DNA of 64,000 nucleotides from Rhodocytophaga rosea (lineage in GTDB: Bacteria; Bacteroidota; Bacteroidia; Cytophagales; 172606-1), in the NCBI RefSeq assembly GCF_010119975.1, contig NZ_CP048222.1:8284501-8348500 (forward strand), written 5' to 3'. Shown piece after piece: positions 26,167-34,983 of this stretch (position 1 is the stretch's first letter; the number at the start of each line of letters is the position of its first letter). The notes beneath the pieces are model-generated. The model saw only the letters and a program-made list of their open reading frames with translations, made no database searches and was not told the origin of the DNA. A program made the translations under genes and the position numbers.

Positions 26167-26457
26167 TTAATTTATTATGTTATTATACATTTTGTTATGT
26201 ATACAAGCCTAACCTGTAACATCCGGTATAAGTTCAGTATAGCAAAGATATTTTTAAAATTCATTCTATTGCCTGTTCTGATATAATGTAATACTCTGGC
26301 GCTACGCTTTAAAGAACTTAAAAAAGAGGCCACAAAACAATGGTGTTAATGCTGAATTTTCACATCAGTATCAGTTCTGGTTAACAGGCATAATACACAA
26401 AAGCAGCCGCAAATTTGAATAGCGATCAAATTATCTGTAAATTTGAATCAGTATCAT

Positions 26458-26823
26458 ATGCGTGTCTCAATAAAAACAGGAAGGATATTGCTTTTATTCT
26501 GGTGGCTGCTCCTGGCTTCCGGCATAAACCCTGTGCGCCCTATCTATTCCCCTGACACACTTCCCTCCCATAATCACTCAGATACTTCTCTGCCTGAACA
26601 AGTAAAAAGCAATCTGTATAGTCCGGAAACACTCAAATTGCCAGATGCGCTGGTAAGCCCAATCCCATCCTTTCAGTTTGGCTTTGTTGAATCGGTCGCT
26701 TGTTTTCTGTTTATCCTTTTTTGCCTGTATGTTCCGATTGTAATTAAGGAAATCATCCACTGTTTTACCAGCTCCTATTTTCACACCCTGTTTTCCAGCC
26801 TCATCCTCATTAATGCCCCTTAG
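26458..26823 (+). CDS. membrane protein of unknown function
   Basis: Using the ATG at 26458 (MRVSIKTGRILLLFWWLLLA) gives 121 residues; a TTG further upstream is in frame. There is an N-terminal signal-anchor helix (about 8-24), a Pro/Ser-rich middle (about 30-70) and a second hydrophobic helix (about 85-105). No family recognised. Downstream lies a 279-bp gap with nothing visible, then another very small membrane protein gene. Confidence 0.5.
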   Translation: MRVSIKTGRILLLFWWLLLASGINPVRPIYSPDTLPSHNHSDTSLPEQVKSNLYSPETLKLPDALVSPIPSFQFGFVESVACFLFILFCLYVPIVIKEIIHCFTSSYFHTLFSSLILINAP

Positions 26824-27102
26824 CGGCTTGGGCTCTTTCTTTTTTCAGGTCATTTGTTTTGAAAGATAGCCATTAAAGCGATCAGCAGAGCTGTTTAGCA
26901 ATTATTTCTGTAGCCTATCTATAAATATAAGGCTTTTATTATCAACAGGAATAGTTGCTGGTATCTGTTTGCTGAGTACTGGCATTATTGAGGTTATACA
27001 AAGCAACTTATTGACCAACATTTTTTCTATTCACATGGAGTCATGGTATGGCAATTTGCCTGATGCTCTCCGGTATACTTTATATTTTTCCATATTCTTA
27101 TC

Positions 27103-27225
27103 ATGAAAACTTCCAATCAAAAACAAGAAAATAATCAGGAATCGACCGAGCAAGTAAACTGGGTAGTAGTAGGACCCATCTTAGCTGTTCTTCTGGGTGC
27201 TATTATCTGGACCCTGTTTTTCTAA
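27103..27225 (+). CDS. 40-residue single-pass membrane protein
   Basis: ATG at 27103 opens a frame that starts MKTSNQKQENNQESTEQVNW, continues with one hydrophobic helix (VVVGPILAVLLGAIIWTLFF) and stops at TAA. The polar Gln/Glu/Asn-rich head followed by one helix at the C-terminus is the layout of small regulatory membrane peptides. A clean terminator follows 13 bp later, which supports a real transcript. It lies 161 bp upstream of the MFS transporter. No family recognised. Confidence 0.6.
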   Translation: MKTSNQKQENNQESTEQVNWVVVGPILAVLLGAIIWTLFF

Positions 27226-27238
27226 ACTCAAATAGCCC

Positions 27239-27267
27239 AATCCGGAGTTTTTAATAAGCTCCGGATT
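27239..27267 (+). terminator. terminator after the 40-residue gene
   Basis: AATCCGGAG pairs exactly with CTCCGGATT around an 11-nt loop. No long T-run follows (ATTTAT), so strength is moderate. Confidence 0.65.
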
Positions 27268-27386
27268 ATTTATAAGTAAAGTGGAAAAAGATAAAATTTC
27301 TATACAGGTTTTACACGCTTTGAAAGTATTTTATTAGTTTCGGCTTTGGTAAGGCAAAAAGCCTCTCCGGAGTTTCTCCCAACTAT

Positions 27387-28634
27387 ATGAATATTCCAAG
27401 CACCCAGACTAACAAACAATCCTTTATTTTAAATGCCACTGTTATTGTAGCCTCATTGGGTTATTTTGTAGACATATATGATCTGCTGCTGTTTAGTATT
27501 GTACGTATTCCCAGTCTCCGTTCTCTGGGTCTGGAGGGCGATGCCCTGCGGGATAAAGGTATTTTTTTGCTGAATGTACAAATGACCGGCTTACTGGTGG
27601 GAGGTATTTTCTGGGGTATTCTGGGCGATAAAAAAGGCCGGCTTTCCGTATTGTTCGGGTCTATTTTTATGTATTCGGTTGCCAATATTGCCAATGGTTT
27701 TGTGCAAAGCATCGAAGCGTATTCTGTGTGGCGTTTTATTGCAGGTATCGGTTTGGCTGGTGAACTGGGAGCAGGCATTACCCTGGTGGCTGAAATTCTT
27801 CCTAAAGAAAAAAGAGGCATCGGCACTACCATTGTCGCTGCGGTAGGAATCAGTGGGGCGGTGGTTGCCTGGTTTATTGCCGAAATGTTTAGCTGGCGGG
27901 TATCTTATTTTATCGGAGGCGGTTTGGGATTATCATTGCTGTTGTTGCGGATAGGCGTAGCTGAATCGAAAATGTTCGGACAAGCCAAAATTACACATGA
28001 GAAAAGAGGAGATTTTTTCGCTTTATTCACCGATAAACAACGCTTATTTAAATACATCCGCTGCATTCTGATTGGCATTCCGCTTTGGTATGTAGTAGGG
28101 ATTCTGATCACTTTATCGCCGGAATTCGGAAAGGCAATGGGCGTACAAGGTGTAGTAAATGCCGGAACCTCGGTAGCCTGCTGTTATGCCGGTATTGTAA
28201 TAGGGGATATTGTCAGTGGAGGCCTAAGCCAGTATCTGAAAAGCCGCTTAAAGGTGCTGTATATTTACCTGGGTGTTTCTATTCTCACGCTGTCTGTATT
28301 CTTCCTTTTGCGGGATGTGACACTTCCGGTGTTTTACACCATGTGTTTTATTCTGGGATTGAACATGGGCTACTGGGTTATTTTCATGACCATCGCCACT
28401 GAACAATTTGGCACCAATATCCGGGCAACCGTTACTACGACCGTACCTAATTTTGTGAGGGGAGCAGTCGTTCCGCTTACTTTTCTATTTGGCCTTTTCC
28501 TTCAGCTATTTAATAATTCCGTAATATGGGCAGGAATTCTGGTGGGTATCATTAGCCTGGCTTGTGCCTTTCTGGCACTCAGAGGCATGCAGGAAACGTT
28601 TTTCAAAGACCTGGATTATACCGAGAATCTATAA
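27387..28634 (+). CDS. MFS transporter
   Basis: The 415-residue protein has 12 membrane helices. The MFS signature between helices 2 and 3 reads GDKKGRLSVLFGS (about 80-92), and the helix 4-5 signature is near VWRFIAGIGLAGELGAG. This resembles the sugar/organic-acid:H+ symporter branch (ProP/ShiA/aromatic acid type). The substrate cannot be named. Upstream are a small membrane peptide and its terminator; downstream a Na+/Ca2+ exchanger gene 141 bp away. Confidence 0.88.
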   Translation: MNIPSTQTNKQSFILNATVIVASLGYFVDIYDLLLFSIVRIPSLRSLGLEGDALRDKGIFLLNVQMTGLLVGGIFWGILGDKKGRLSVLFGSIFMYSVANIANGFVQSIEAYSVWRFIAGIGLAGELGAGITLVAEILPKEKRGIGTTIVAAVGISGAVVAWFIAEMFSWRVSYFIGGGLGLSLLLLRIGVAESKMFGQAKITHEKRGDFFALFTDKQRLFKYIRCILIGIPLWYVVGILITLSPEFGKAMGVQGVVNAGTSVACCYAGIVIGDIVSGGLSQYLKSRLKVLYIYLGVSILTLSVFFLLRDVTLPVFYTMCFILGLNMGYWVIFMTIATEQFGTNIRATVTTTVPNFVRGAVVPLTFLFGLFLQLFNNSVIWAGILVGIISLACAFLALRGMQETFFKDLDYTENL

Positions 28635-28775
28635 AACCAACACAATTCGGGTAAACTATAGTTGTAAGGCCGTCTCATATTGAAAATTGAGTCTGTTCAT
28701 TTCCCATACTTAGGTTACTTTTTTCTAAACTAGCATCAACTTCAACGACAGTTATTTTTATAATCAATCAGATTT

Positions 28776-29738
28776 ATGATCACACAAATTTTACTACTCC
28801 TTGTTGGTTTTGCAGTACTTATTTTTGGTGCGGATTTTCTGGTGAGTGGAGCTTCCTCTCTGGCCAAACGTTTTAACATCTCTGAATTAGCCATTGGTTT
28901 AACAGTGGTCGCCTTTGGTACTTCTACCCCTGAGCTGATTGTAAGCGGCATTGCCAGTGTACAGGGGCACAATGAAGTGGCATTTGGAAATGTGATCGGA
29001 AGCAATGTGTTTAACTTGTTTTTTATTTTGGGTGTAGCCGGAATCGTATATCCCATTGTAGTTCAGTCTAATACCGTCTGGAAGGAAATTCCTTATTCCT
29101 TACTGGCAGCCCTGGTGCTGTATGTGCTGGTAAACGACGTAGCTTTGTTTGGCAAATCGGAAGATGTACTTACTTTCTGGGATGGAATAATTTTGCTGGT
29201 TTTCTTTATAGCCTTCCTAGCATATGTAATGGCCAATATGAAGCAGGAAATAACCGAAGGCGAACAAGACTCTATTAAAGTGTATGGCCCTGTTAAAACT
29301 ACTTTGATGATCATAGGCGGACTGGCTGCCCTGATTGCCGGAGGTAAATTTGTAGTCGACAGTTCTATCGCCATTGCTCAAGGTTTTGGCATCAGCGAAA
29401 AAATTATAGGCCTTACCATTGTAGCCGCCGGAACTTCGCTTCCCGAACTGGCTACTTCAACAGTGGCTGCTTTTAAGAAACGGAGCGATATAGCCATTGG
29501 TAACGTAGTAGGCTCTAATATTTTTAATATATTCTTTATCCTCTCTGTTTGCTCCCTGATTACACCCATTCCCTACAACAAAGCCATGAATTTTGATATT
29601 TATGTATTGTCTATCGGGACAGGTTTGCTGTTTGTTACCATGTTCAGCGGCCGCCTGCGTAAAATTGACCGCTGGGAAGCCATCCTGTTATTAATCGGCT
29701 ATATTGCCTATGTATGGTACCTGATCTCGCAGGAATAA
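28776..29738 (+). CDS. calcium/sodium antiporter (YrbG family)
   Basis: The 320-residue protein has the two inverted CaCA repeats: GLTVVAFGTSTPELIVSG near residue 43-60 and GLTIVAAGTSLPELATSTVAA near 212-232. Each carries the G-T-S-x-P-E ion-binding signature, followed by GNVIGSN and GNVVGSN helices. About ten membrane helices. It exchanges Ca2+ for Na+ (or H+) across the inner membrane. It is probably a single-gene unit; a weak hairpin at 29953-29974 may end it. Confidence 0.92.
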   Translation: MITQILLLLVGFAVLIFGADFLVSGASSLAKRFNISELAIGLTVVAFGTSTPELIVSGIASVQGHNEVAFGNVIGSNVFNLFFILGVAGIVYPIVVQSNTVWKEIPYSLLAALVLYVLVNDVALFGKSEDVLTFWDGIILLVFFIAFLAYVMANMKQEITEGEQDSIKVYGPVKTTLMIIGGLAALIAGGKFVVDSSIAIAQGFGISEKIIGLTIVAAGTSLPELATSTVAAFKKRSDIAIGNVVGSNIFNIFFILSVCSLITPIPYNKAMNFDIYVLSIGTGLLFVTMFSGRLRKIDRWEAILLLIGYIAYVWYLISQE

Positions 29739-29890
29739 AACTGAATCGTTATTCGTTAATTTCCGGCCGTTGTCAGCAATACAATAAGTCTTTTTCACGG
29801 GTATATCTTATTGATTTTAAAGCTATTTTCAAGTAACAATCAACTTATCCCGAAAAACAAAAGTGTGTATTGGCGATCACATCTTTTGCT

Positions 29891-29911
29891 CATACTATCA
29901 ATGATAGTATG
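29891..29911. promoter_or_regulatory. perfect 21-bp palindrome
   Basis: CATACTATCA, one central A, then TGATAGTATG: ten-base arms match exactly. It lies between the antiporter and a small membrane protein gene, and could be an operator or part of a hairpin. No cognate regulator identified. Confidence 0.45.
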
Positions 29912-29952
29912 CATTTTCATTTTGGTATTACCATGAGACAAACACATATTGG

Positions 29953-29974
29953 CAGGCTTCCATCTGGCAGCCTG
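29953..29974 (+). terminator. weak terminator after the Na+/Ca2+ antiporter
   Basis: CAGGCT pairs with AGCCTG over a 10-nt loop, followed by TATTGTTTT. The 6-bp stem and broken T-run make it tentative. Confidence 0.4.
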
Positions 29975-30004
29975 TATTGTTTTAATAAGCCTGGATAAGA
30001 ATAC

Positions 30005-30154
30005 TTAGAATGGGCGTTGATACGATTTTTCCCTAACAGTTGATTTTACTTCTTTTCCGGTTTTTCTCCTCACCCACACTTTGAGTAAGGTTACACCAAT
30101 GCTGACAATGAGGCTAATGATGAAAAAAAAGAAGATATATAATGGCCAGTTCAT
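30005..30154 (-). CDS. 49-residue single-pass membrane protein
   Basis: ATG at 30154 encodes MNWPLYIFFFFIISLIVSIG followed by VTLLKVWVRRKTGKEVK and a short basic tail, ending at TAA. This is one N-terminal membrane helix and a strongly basic cytoplasmic tail (positive-inside). It is the third tiny membrane protein in the window. No family recognised; the minus-strand neighbour upstream is the second Crp/Fnr gene, 213 bp away. Confidence 0.5.
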   Translation of the reverse strand: MNWPLYIFFFFIISLIVSIGVTLLKVWVRRKTGKEVKSTVREKSYQRPF

Positions 30155-30367
30155 GCGTTATTCAGGTCGGATCTATTTTCTTTTACAAACAATATTGTTT
30201 TATACATGACGGCATAAATACCTATTTTGTTTTAAGAAATCAATACTTTTATTTATCATTTTTTAACTAAACTCTATAGCCCCAGGCAAAGCAAGGGTGT
30301 AAACAAATCCCTTTGCCTCTCCTTTTTGGAAAGCTCACATAAGACTATCAATAGGTAATTCTGATGC

Positions 30368-31015
30368 TTAATAGTATTTCTGCATGAGGGAAAGCAACTT
30401 TTCCTTTGGAATAGCAAACAATCCGCCCGAATTCGCAAAATCAGGCTCCTGGTCACCCATTTGTTTGAGCAGACGGTTCAGGCTTCTGATGGAAATAGCC
30501 AGATAATCGGCCAGGTCTTGTTTTGATATGGCCTGCTTATTTTCCGAAAATAGATACAATACCTTTAATAGTGCATATTGTAAAGGGAAAATCTGCTGAT
30601 ACGCTGCCCTTCTAGCCGTCCGGCTGAGCCTGGTAGCGAGTTCCTGAAGAAGGTACTGGGTTAGTATCCGGTCTTCTGATAAGAAGGCAGCAAATGATTT
30701 TTTATCAATCCGGAATGCTTCTACTACCGTTAGGGCCTGCACACTTCCCAGATTATCTTTATTCATTAATAATTCCAGCTCTCCGATTATTTCCCCTTCG
30801 CCCAGAAATTCCAGCAAATAATCACGGCCATTTTCTTCAGTAATAAAACACTTAACTACGCCACTCCGGAGAATAAACAGATCGCCGGCCGGTTCATCCT
30901 GCATCACCAGAAGTTCTCCTTTCCGGAAAGTAGTCTCCCGTATTTGCCCCTGATGTACACTTGAAGTAAACAGCTTGTTCAGGTAGGACAATAATTCCTG
31001 GTTTGTTTTGATCAT
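30368..31015 (-). CDS. second Crp/Fnr family regulator
   Basis: Using the ATG at 31015 (MIKTNQELLSYLN) gives 215 residues; a longer start at 31102 adds 29 residues that overlap the divergent promoter. The effector domain (about 15-130) has the jelly-roll pattern with PAGDLFILRSG. The HTH (about 165-200: SKQDLADYLAISIRSLNRLLKQMG) lacks the E-x-x-S-R of FNR, so it should read a different site from the regulator at 13959-14618. It is divergent from a nucleoside hydrolase gene with a 12-bp palindrome in front. Confidence 0.85.
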   Translation of the reverse strand: MIKTNQELLSYLNKLFTSSVHQGQIRETTFRKGELLVMQDEPAGDLFILRSGVVKCFITEENGRDYLLEFLGEGEIIGELELLMNKDNLGSVQALTVVEAFRIDKKSFAAFLSEDRILTQYLLQELATRLSRTARRAAYQQIFPLQYALLKVLYLFSENKQAISKQDLADYLAISIRSLNRLLKQMGDQEPDFANSGGLFAIPKEKLLSLMQKYY

Positions 31016-31028
31016 GCATTTACACCTG

Positions 31029-31040
31029 GGACAATTGTCC
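31029..31040. promoter_or_regulatory. 12-bp palindrome between Crp/Fnr gene and purine salvage pair
   Basis: GGACAATTGTCC is a perfect palindrome 14 bp upstream of the Crp/Fnr ATG and about 100 bp upstream of the nucleoside hydrolase ATG. It is a candidate operator for autoregulation or for coupling the two units. Confidence 0.4.
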
Positions 31041-31139
31041 TTGACACAAATATATATTAGCAGCAGAAAGCCTGCAAAAATAGTTTGTATACCTTCAGCC
31101 ATTCATCATAGCGATACTAAATTTTGCAAAAAAACGAAT

Positions 31140-32066
31140 ATGAGACATTTTCTAATTGATACCGATACAGCTTCAGATGATGCATTAGCACTGATTCTGG
31201 CCGTACGGGAGAATTCCATCCAGGTAGAAGCCATTACCCTGGTAGCTGGCAATGTGCCGGTGGAACAGGGAATTCAGAATGCATTGTATACGCTGGAACT
31301 TTGTCAGAAACAGGTCCCGGTTTATAAAGGTGCCAGTAAACCACTCGTCCGGACGCTGCATACAGCACAGTTTGTTCATGGCCAGGATGGCATGGGCGAC
31401 ATCGGTCTGCCTTTGCAAGGACGCTTGCCAGCCAGCGGAAATGCCATAGAAATCATGATTGATACCATTCACAGGTTTGCTCACCAAATTGAGATTGTAA
31501 CTCTGGGTCCCTTAACCAATCTGGCGATTGCCCTACTCAACGATCCTTCTATCGCCGGTAAAGTGAAAAGTTGTACGATTATGGGAGGGATTGGCTATGG
31601 ACATGGAAATGTTACGCCTGTTTCTGAATACAATATATGGGCAGATCCGGAAGCAGCTCAGGTTGTTTTTCAATCAGGTTTACCGCTGAAAATGGTTGGC
31701 TGGGATATTTCCCGCACCTATGCCTGGTTCGATCAGAAGTTGACGCAGGAATTTAGAGCCATCGGTACACCCATTGCCGTTTTTGCGATGGATATTCAGG
31801 GGAAAGTAGATACCTATGCCACCCAATCTTCTAAATTACCCGGCTTTGACCTCCCTGACCCCATTGCGATGGCCATTGCGATAGACGAATCTGTTGCTAC
31901 CGACACCAGACGCTTGTATGTAGAAGTTATTGCGGCTGATGGACTAACCAGGGGACAAACAGTAGTTGATCATACTGGCATCCTGGAAAAATCGCCCAAT
32001 GTGGAAGTGATAATGGCGGCTTCCAGAGAAAAGTTTCTCCACATGCTACGCAAAGCCTTAAGCTGA
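31140..32066 (+). CDS. nucleoside hydrolase (inosine-uridine preferring type)
   Basis: The 308-residue enzyme starts MRHFLIDTDTASDDALALI, with the Ca2+-binding D-T-D-x-x-x-D-D motif at 7-14. TLGPLTNLAIAL (near residue 122) and EYNIWADPEAA (about 162-172) are the other family signatures. It splits the N-glycosidic bond of ribonucleosides to base and ribose. An earlier in-frame start (31008) is rejected because homology begins at 31140. It is followed, 51 bp later, by adenosine deaminase on the same strand, forming a salvage unit. Confidence 0.92.
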   Translation: MRHFLIDTDTASDDALALILAVRENSIQVEAITLVAGNVPVEQGIQNALYTLELCQKQVPVYKGASKPLVRTLHTAQFVHGQDGMGDIGLPLQGRLPASGNAIEIMIDTIHRFAHQIEIVTLGPLTNLAIALLNDPSIAGKVKSCTIMGGIGYGHGNVTPVSEYNIWADPEAAQVVFQSGLPLKMVGWDISRTYAWFDQKLTQEFRAIGTPIAVFAMDIQGKVDTYATQSSKLPGFDLPDPIAMAIAIDESVATDTRRLYVEVIAADGLTRGQTVVDHTGILEKSPNVEVIMAASREKFLHMLRKALS

Positions 32067-32117
32067 AAATATAGCTTTACTAATTTGACTTTTACTGCCT
32101 ATAAAAATTCGTTTATT

Positions 32118-33119
32118 ATGAATTTTACCCATTTTCCAAAAATCGAATTACACCTGCACCTGGATTGTTCGCTGAGTTACAAGGTGGTACAACAATTAGA
32201 TCCGTCCATTTCACCGGAAACGTACCAGGAATCATTTATTGCGCCCCCCAAATGCATAGACCTGGCCGATTATATCCGTAGAGCCATTAAAGGAGTAGAA
32301 CTGATGCAAACCGAACAACAACTCCGGCTGGTTACCCTGGATTTATTTGAACAGTTGCAAGCCGACCATGTGATTTATGCAGAGATACGCTTTGCTCCTC
32401 TTCAGCACCTGAAACAAGGATTAAATCCTAGGCAAGTCGTACAAATTGTGAATGATGCCGTAGAACAAGGCATCCGGGCAACAGGAATTGAAGCTGGTAT
32501 TATTTTGTGTACACTCCGGCATTATTCCCAACAGCAAAGCCTGGAAACGGTGCATCTGGTAGAGGAATTCAAGGGTTCGAGGGTGGTGGGTTTTGACATC
32601 GCTGCAGATGAAGCAGGTTTTCCGATTGGGGCACACATCGCTGCTTTTGACTATGCCAAAGAGAAAGGTATTGCATGTACGGCACATGCTGGTGAAGCTA
32701 AAGGTGCCGAAAGTGTGTGGGAAACCTTGCACCATTTTCATCCAAGCCGCATTGGACATGGCGTACGCAGCGCCGAAAATCCTGCATTGCTGGAATTTCT
32801 TAAACATAAAGGCATCCATCTGGAAGTTTGCCCGACAAGCAATATCCAAACCAATGTGTATCCTTCTATTACCAGTCATACGGTGGATACCTTATATAAA
32901 ACAGGTATTTCTTTAAGTATCAACACAGATGCCCGTACGATTTCCGACACTACACTTGCTCAGGAATATGAGTTGCTGCACAAAATTTTTAGCTGGCAGG
33001 AGAGTCATTTTCTGCAATGTAATCTGTATGCGATTGAGGCAGCCTTTACTACCGAAGCTGTGAAATCACGTCTCCGCGAAAAAATGTATGCTGGTATTTT
33101 ATCAGCCAAACAGCAATAA
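32118..33119 (+). CDS. adenosine deaminase family enzyme
   Basis: From the ATG at 32118 the protein has 333 residues. Metal and catalytic signatures: KIELHLHLDCS (H12, H14), CTAHAGEA with the catalytic region, RIGHGVRS, CPTSNIQT and SINTDARTISDT (the D of NTD is a metal ligand). It deaminates adenosine or a related nucleoside to inosine. Together with the nucleoside hydrolase it would degrade adenosine to hypoxanthine and ribose. Confidence 0.92.
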   Translation: MNFTHFPKIELHLHLDCSLSYKVVQQLDPSISPETYQESFIAPPKCIDLADYIRRAIKGVELMQTEQQLRLVTLDLFEQLQADHVIYAEIRFAPLQHLKQGLNPRQVVQIVNDAVEQGIRATGIEAGIILCTLRHYSQQQSLETVHLVEEFKGSRVVGFDIAADEAGFPIGAHIAAFDYAKEKGIACTAHAGEAKGAESVWETLHHFHPSRIGHGVRSAENPALLEFLKHKGIHLEVCPTSNIQTNVYPSITSHTVDTLYKTGISLSINTDARTISDTTLAQEYELLHKIFSWQESHFLQCNLYAIEAAFTTEAVKSRLREKMYAGILSAKQQ

Positions 33120-33236
33120 TGGGCCAGAAGTAAGCCATATCTCTTTTACTGAATTAGCGTATACAAGTAAGATAGTTTAAGGAACAGTTACCTAATAATG
33201 CAGCTGCTGTTCACGCTTTGCAGTAATATCTAATGT

Positions 33237-33887
33237 ATGACTTCTGCCACTTCTCCTTACAGAATAAAAATTGGTTACAATGCGTTTCTGGTAATACTCT
33301 GCCTGGTATTTGCCTGTATCTGGATATGGTCACTCATGCATACTTCGGATGCAGGAAACTGGCTGATGGAAAATAGTACGGTGGTGCTGTTTATTGGAGT
33401 ATTGATTTTCACTTATCCTTATTTCAAATTCAGTGACCTGAGCTACCTGCTGTTTTTCATTTTTTTCCTCCTGCATCTTTATGGCTCACAGTATACCTAT
33501 CCGCATAATCCTTTGGGCGAATGGTTACAAGGACTTACTGGCAGTGCCCGCAATCCCTACGACCGGATTGTACATTTTTGCTTTGGATTATTGCTGGCAT
33601 ACCCGATGCGGGAACTTTGCCTGAATTATATAAAAACTTCTTCAACGCTTGCCTGGATTTTGCCAGTCGTGTTTTCTCTTTCATTTGGGGCTTTATATGA
33701 GGTAATCGAATGGCTACTGGCCTCGTTGGTTTCTCCGCAAAAAAGCGCTGATTTCCTGGGCATGCAAAATGACCAGTGGGATGCACAAAAAGATATGGCA
33801 CTTGCTTTTGTAGGTTCATTTTGTGGAGTGAGCCTGATTAGTATTAGTAAAAAACTGATTGGCCCGAGATCTGCCATTACTCGTTAG
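33237..33887 (+). CDS. YjdF-like DUF2238 membrane protein
   Basis: The 216-residue protein has six membrane helices. The DUF2238 pattern is clear: LHLYGSQYTYPHNPLGEW (about 81-98), NPYDRIVHFCFGLLLAYPMRE (about 105-125), FGALYEVIEW (about 150-160) and NDQWDAQKDMALAFVGS (near 180). Function is unknown. It lies 117 bp downstream of adenosine deaminase. Confidence 0.85.
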   Translation: MTSATSPYRIKIGYNAFLVILCLVFACIWIWSLMHTSDAGNWLMENSTVVLFIGVLIFTYPYFKFSDLSYLLFFIFFLLHLYGSQYTYPHNPLGEWLQGLTGSARNPYDRIVHFCFGLLLAYPMRELCLNYIKTSSTLAWILPVVFSLSFGALYEVIEWLLASLVSPQKSADFLGMQNDQWDAQKDMALAFVGSFCGVSLISISKKLIGPRSAITR

Positions 33888-34405
33888 CCCTCCAAAATCC
33901 TTCATATTTACTAGAATAAGAGGTGAATAAATTTACCTGCTCTACTTATAAAACAGGTAAGTTTTATCTGCTTCAATTATTTTTTTACCCCCAGATCAAT
34001 CTTTAAAATCATAATCTCCTATAAAGTTAATTTTTAACTTTATCAATATGATATAATAAAATCATTAGTATTTACTCTATTTACTAAAACTATTTTAATA
34101 TATTCTAATGAGATTACTCTTATAAACTAAAGCAGAAAATATAGATAATAATTAATATTTACTGAATAAATCATGTAAGTTTTGCAAGAAAATAGTTACA
34201 AAATAATTCTTTACAGAATTAAAGGATACATTTCAGATGTAACCACAAATCCATAGAATGATATACTTTTCCAGGTTTTCTATCCACCAATGCATCATGT
34301 AAATAACCGCGCATTAGATATACTTCAAACTCAGAAGTAATGCATCTTTCATATGCCATGTTAAAAATCAAATAATTGATTAGCAACACTAAATTTTAGT
34401 TATAT
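33888..34405. other. 518-bp strongly AT-rich intergenic region with an inverted repeat
   Basis: The stretch is visibly richer in A and T than its surroundings. It contains ATAAAGTTAA-TTT-TTAACTTTAT (34021-34043), a perfect 10-bp-arm inverted repeat. No coding frame seen. It leads into an unknown gene of similar AT-rich composition. Confidence 0.6.
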
Positions 34406-34747
34406 ATGAAAAAAAATACACTTATTAAAAACTACATTTTACAACTTTCAGGCAAACTTGAACAAATGGGTGTTGCTTTTTCAGATATACATCATCCTAT
34501 AGATTTCCAAAATAATACAGGTTTTCTGGTAATAGATTTGCAAACAAAAAGGAAAACACAGGCAATAATTTTAGCCCAGAAAGTGGACGAAATTATTTAT
34601 GCTCACTTTCTAAAAGATAATGTAGAAGAAGTAGGTAATCTGCATAGAGATTTAAGAAGCGAAAATTATTTGCGTGTCTATTTATTAGCTGAAACATATT
34701 CTGGCTTGCTTGTGGGAAACAGAAAGATTAAAGCCTTCTTACAGTAA
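34406..34747 (+). CDS. 113-residue protein of unknown function in an AT-rich island
   Basis: The product is soluble and mixed alpha/beta: an N-terminal helix (NYILQLSGKLEQMG), strands FLVIDLQ and QAIILAQKV, and a C-terminal helix-strand part. Codon choice (many AAA, AAT, TTA) is more AT-rich than that of neighbouring genes, which suggests recent acquisition or weak expression. No family recognised. Next to it on the right is a 236-bp gap with nothing visible. Confidence 0.6.
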   Translation: MKKNTLIKNYILQLSGKLEQMGVAFSDIHHPIDFQNNTGFLVIDLQTKRKTQAIILAQKVDEIIYAHFLKDNVEEVGNLHRDLRSENYLRVYLLAETYSGLLVGNRKIKAFLQ

Positions 34748-34983
34748 AAAAGTATAACGGTCTGCGTGGGCTAATGCCTTCATTGAAACAGCATTCCAGA
34801 GTGCTAATGCGGCCAATTCCTACTACTTCGTTGTTGGTTGATTATTCTTTTTATCAATAAAATGTCAGTGAATCAGCATAGTATACATTCAAATACACAG
34901 AACCGATTATAAGAAAGTATATACGTATACTTCTATCCGTAGTAATACTTCTGCTAACAACAAACAAACAACAACGATTTAAT

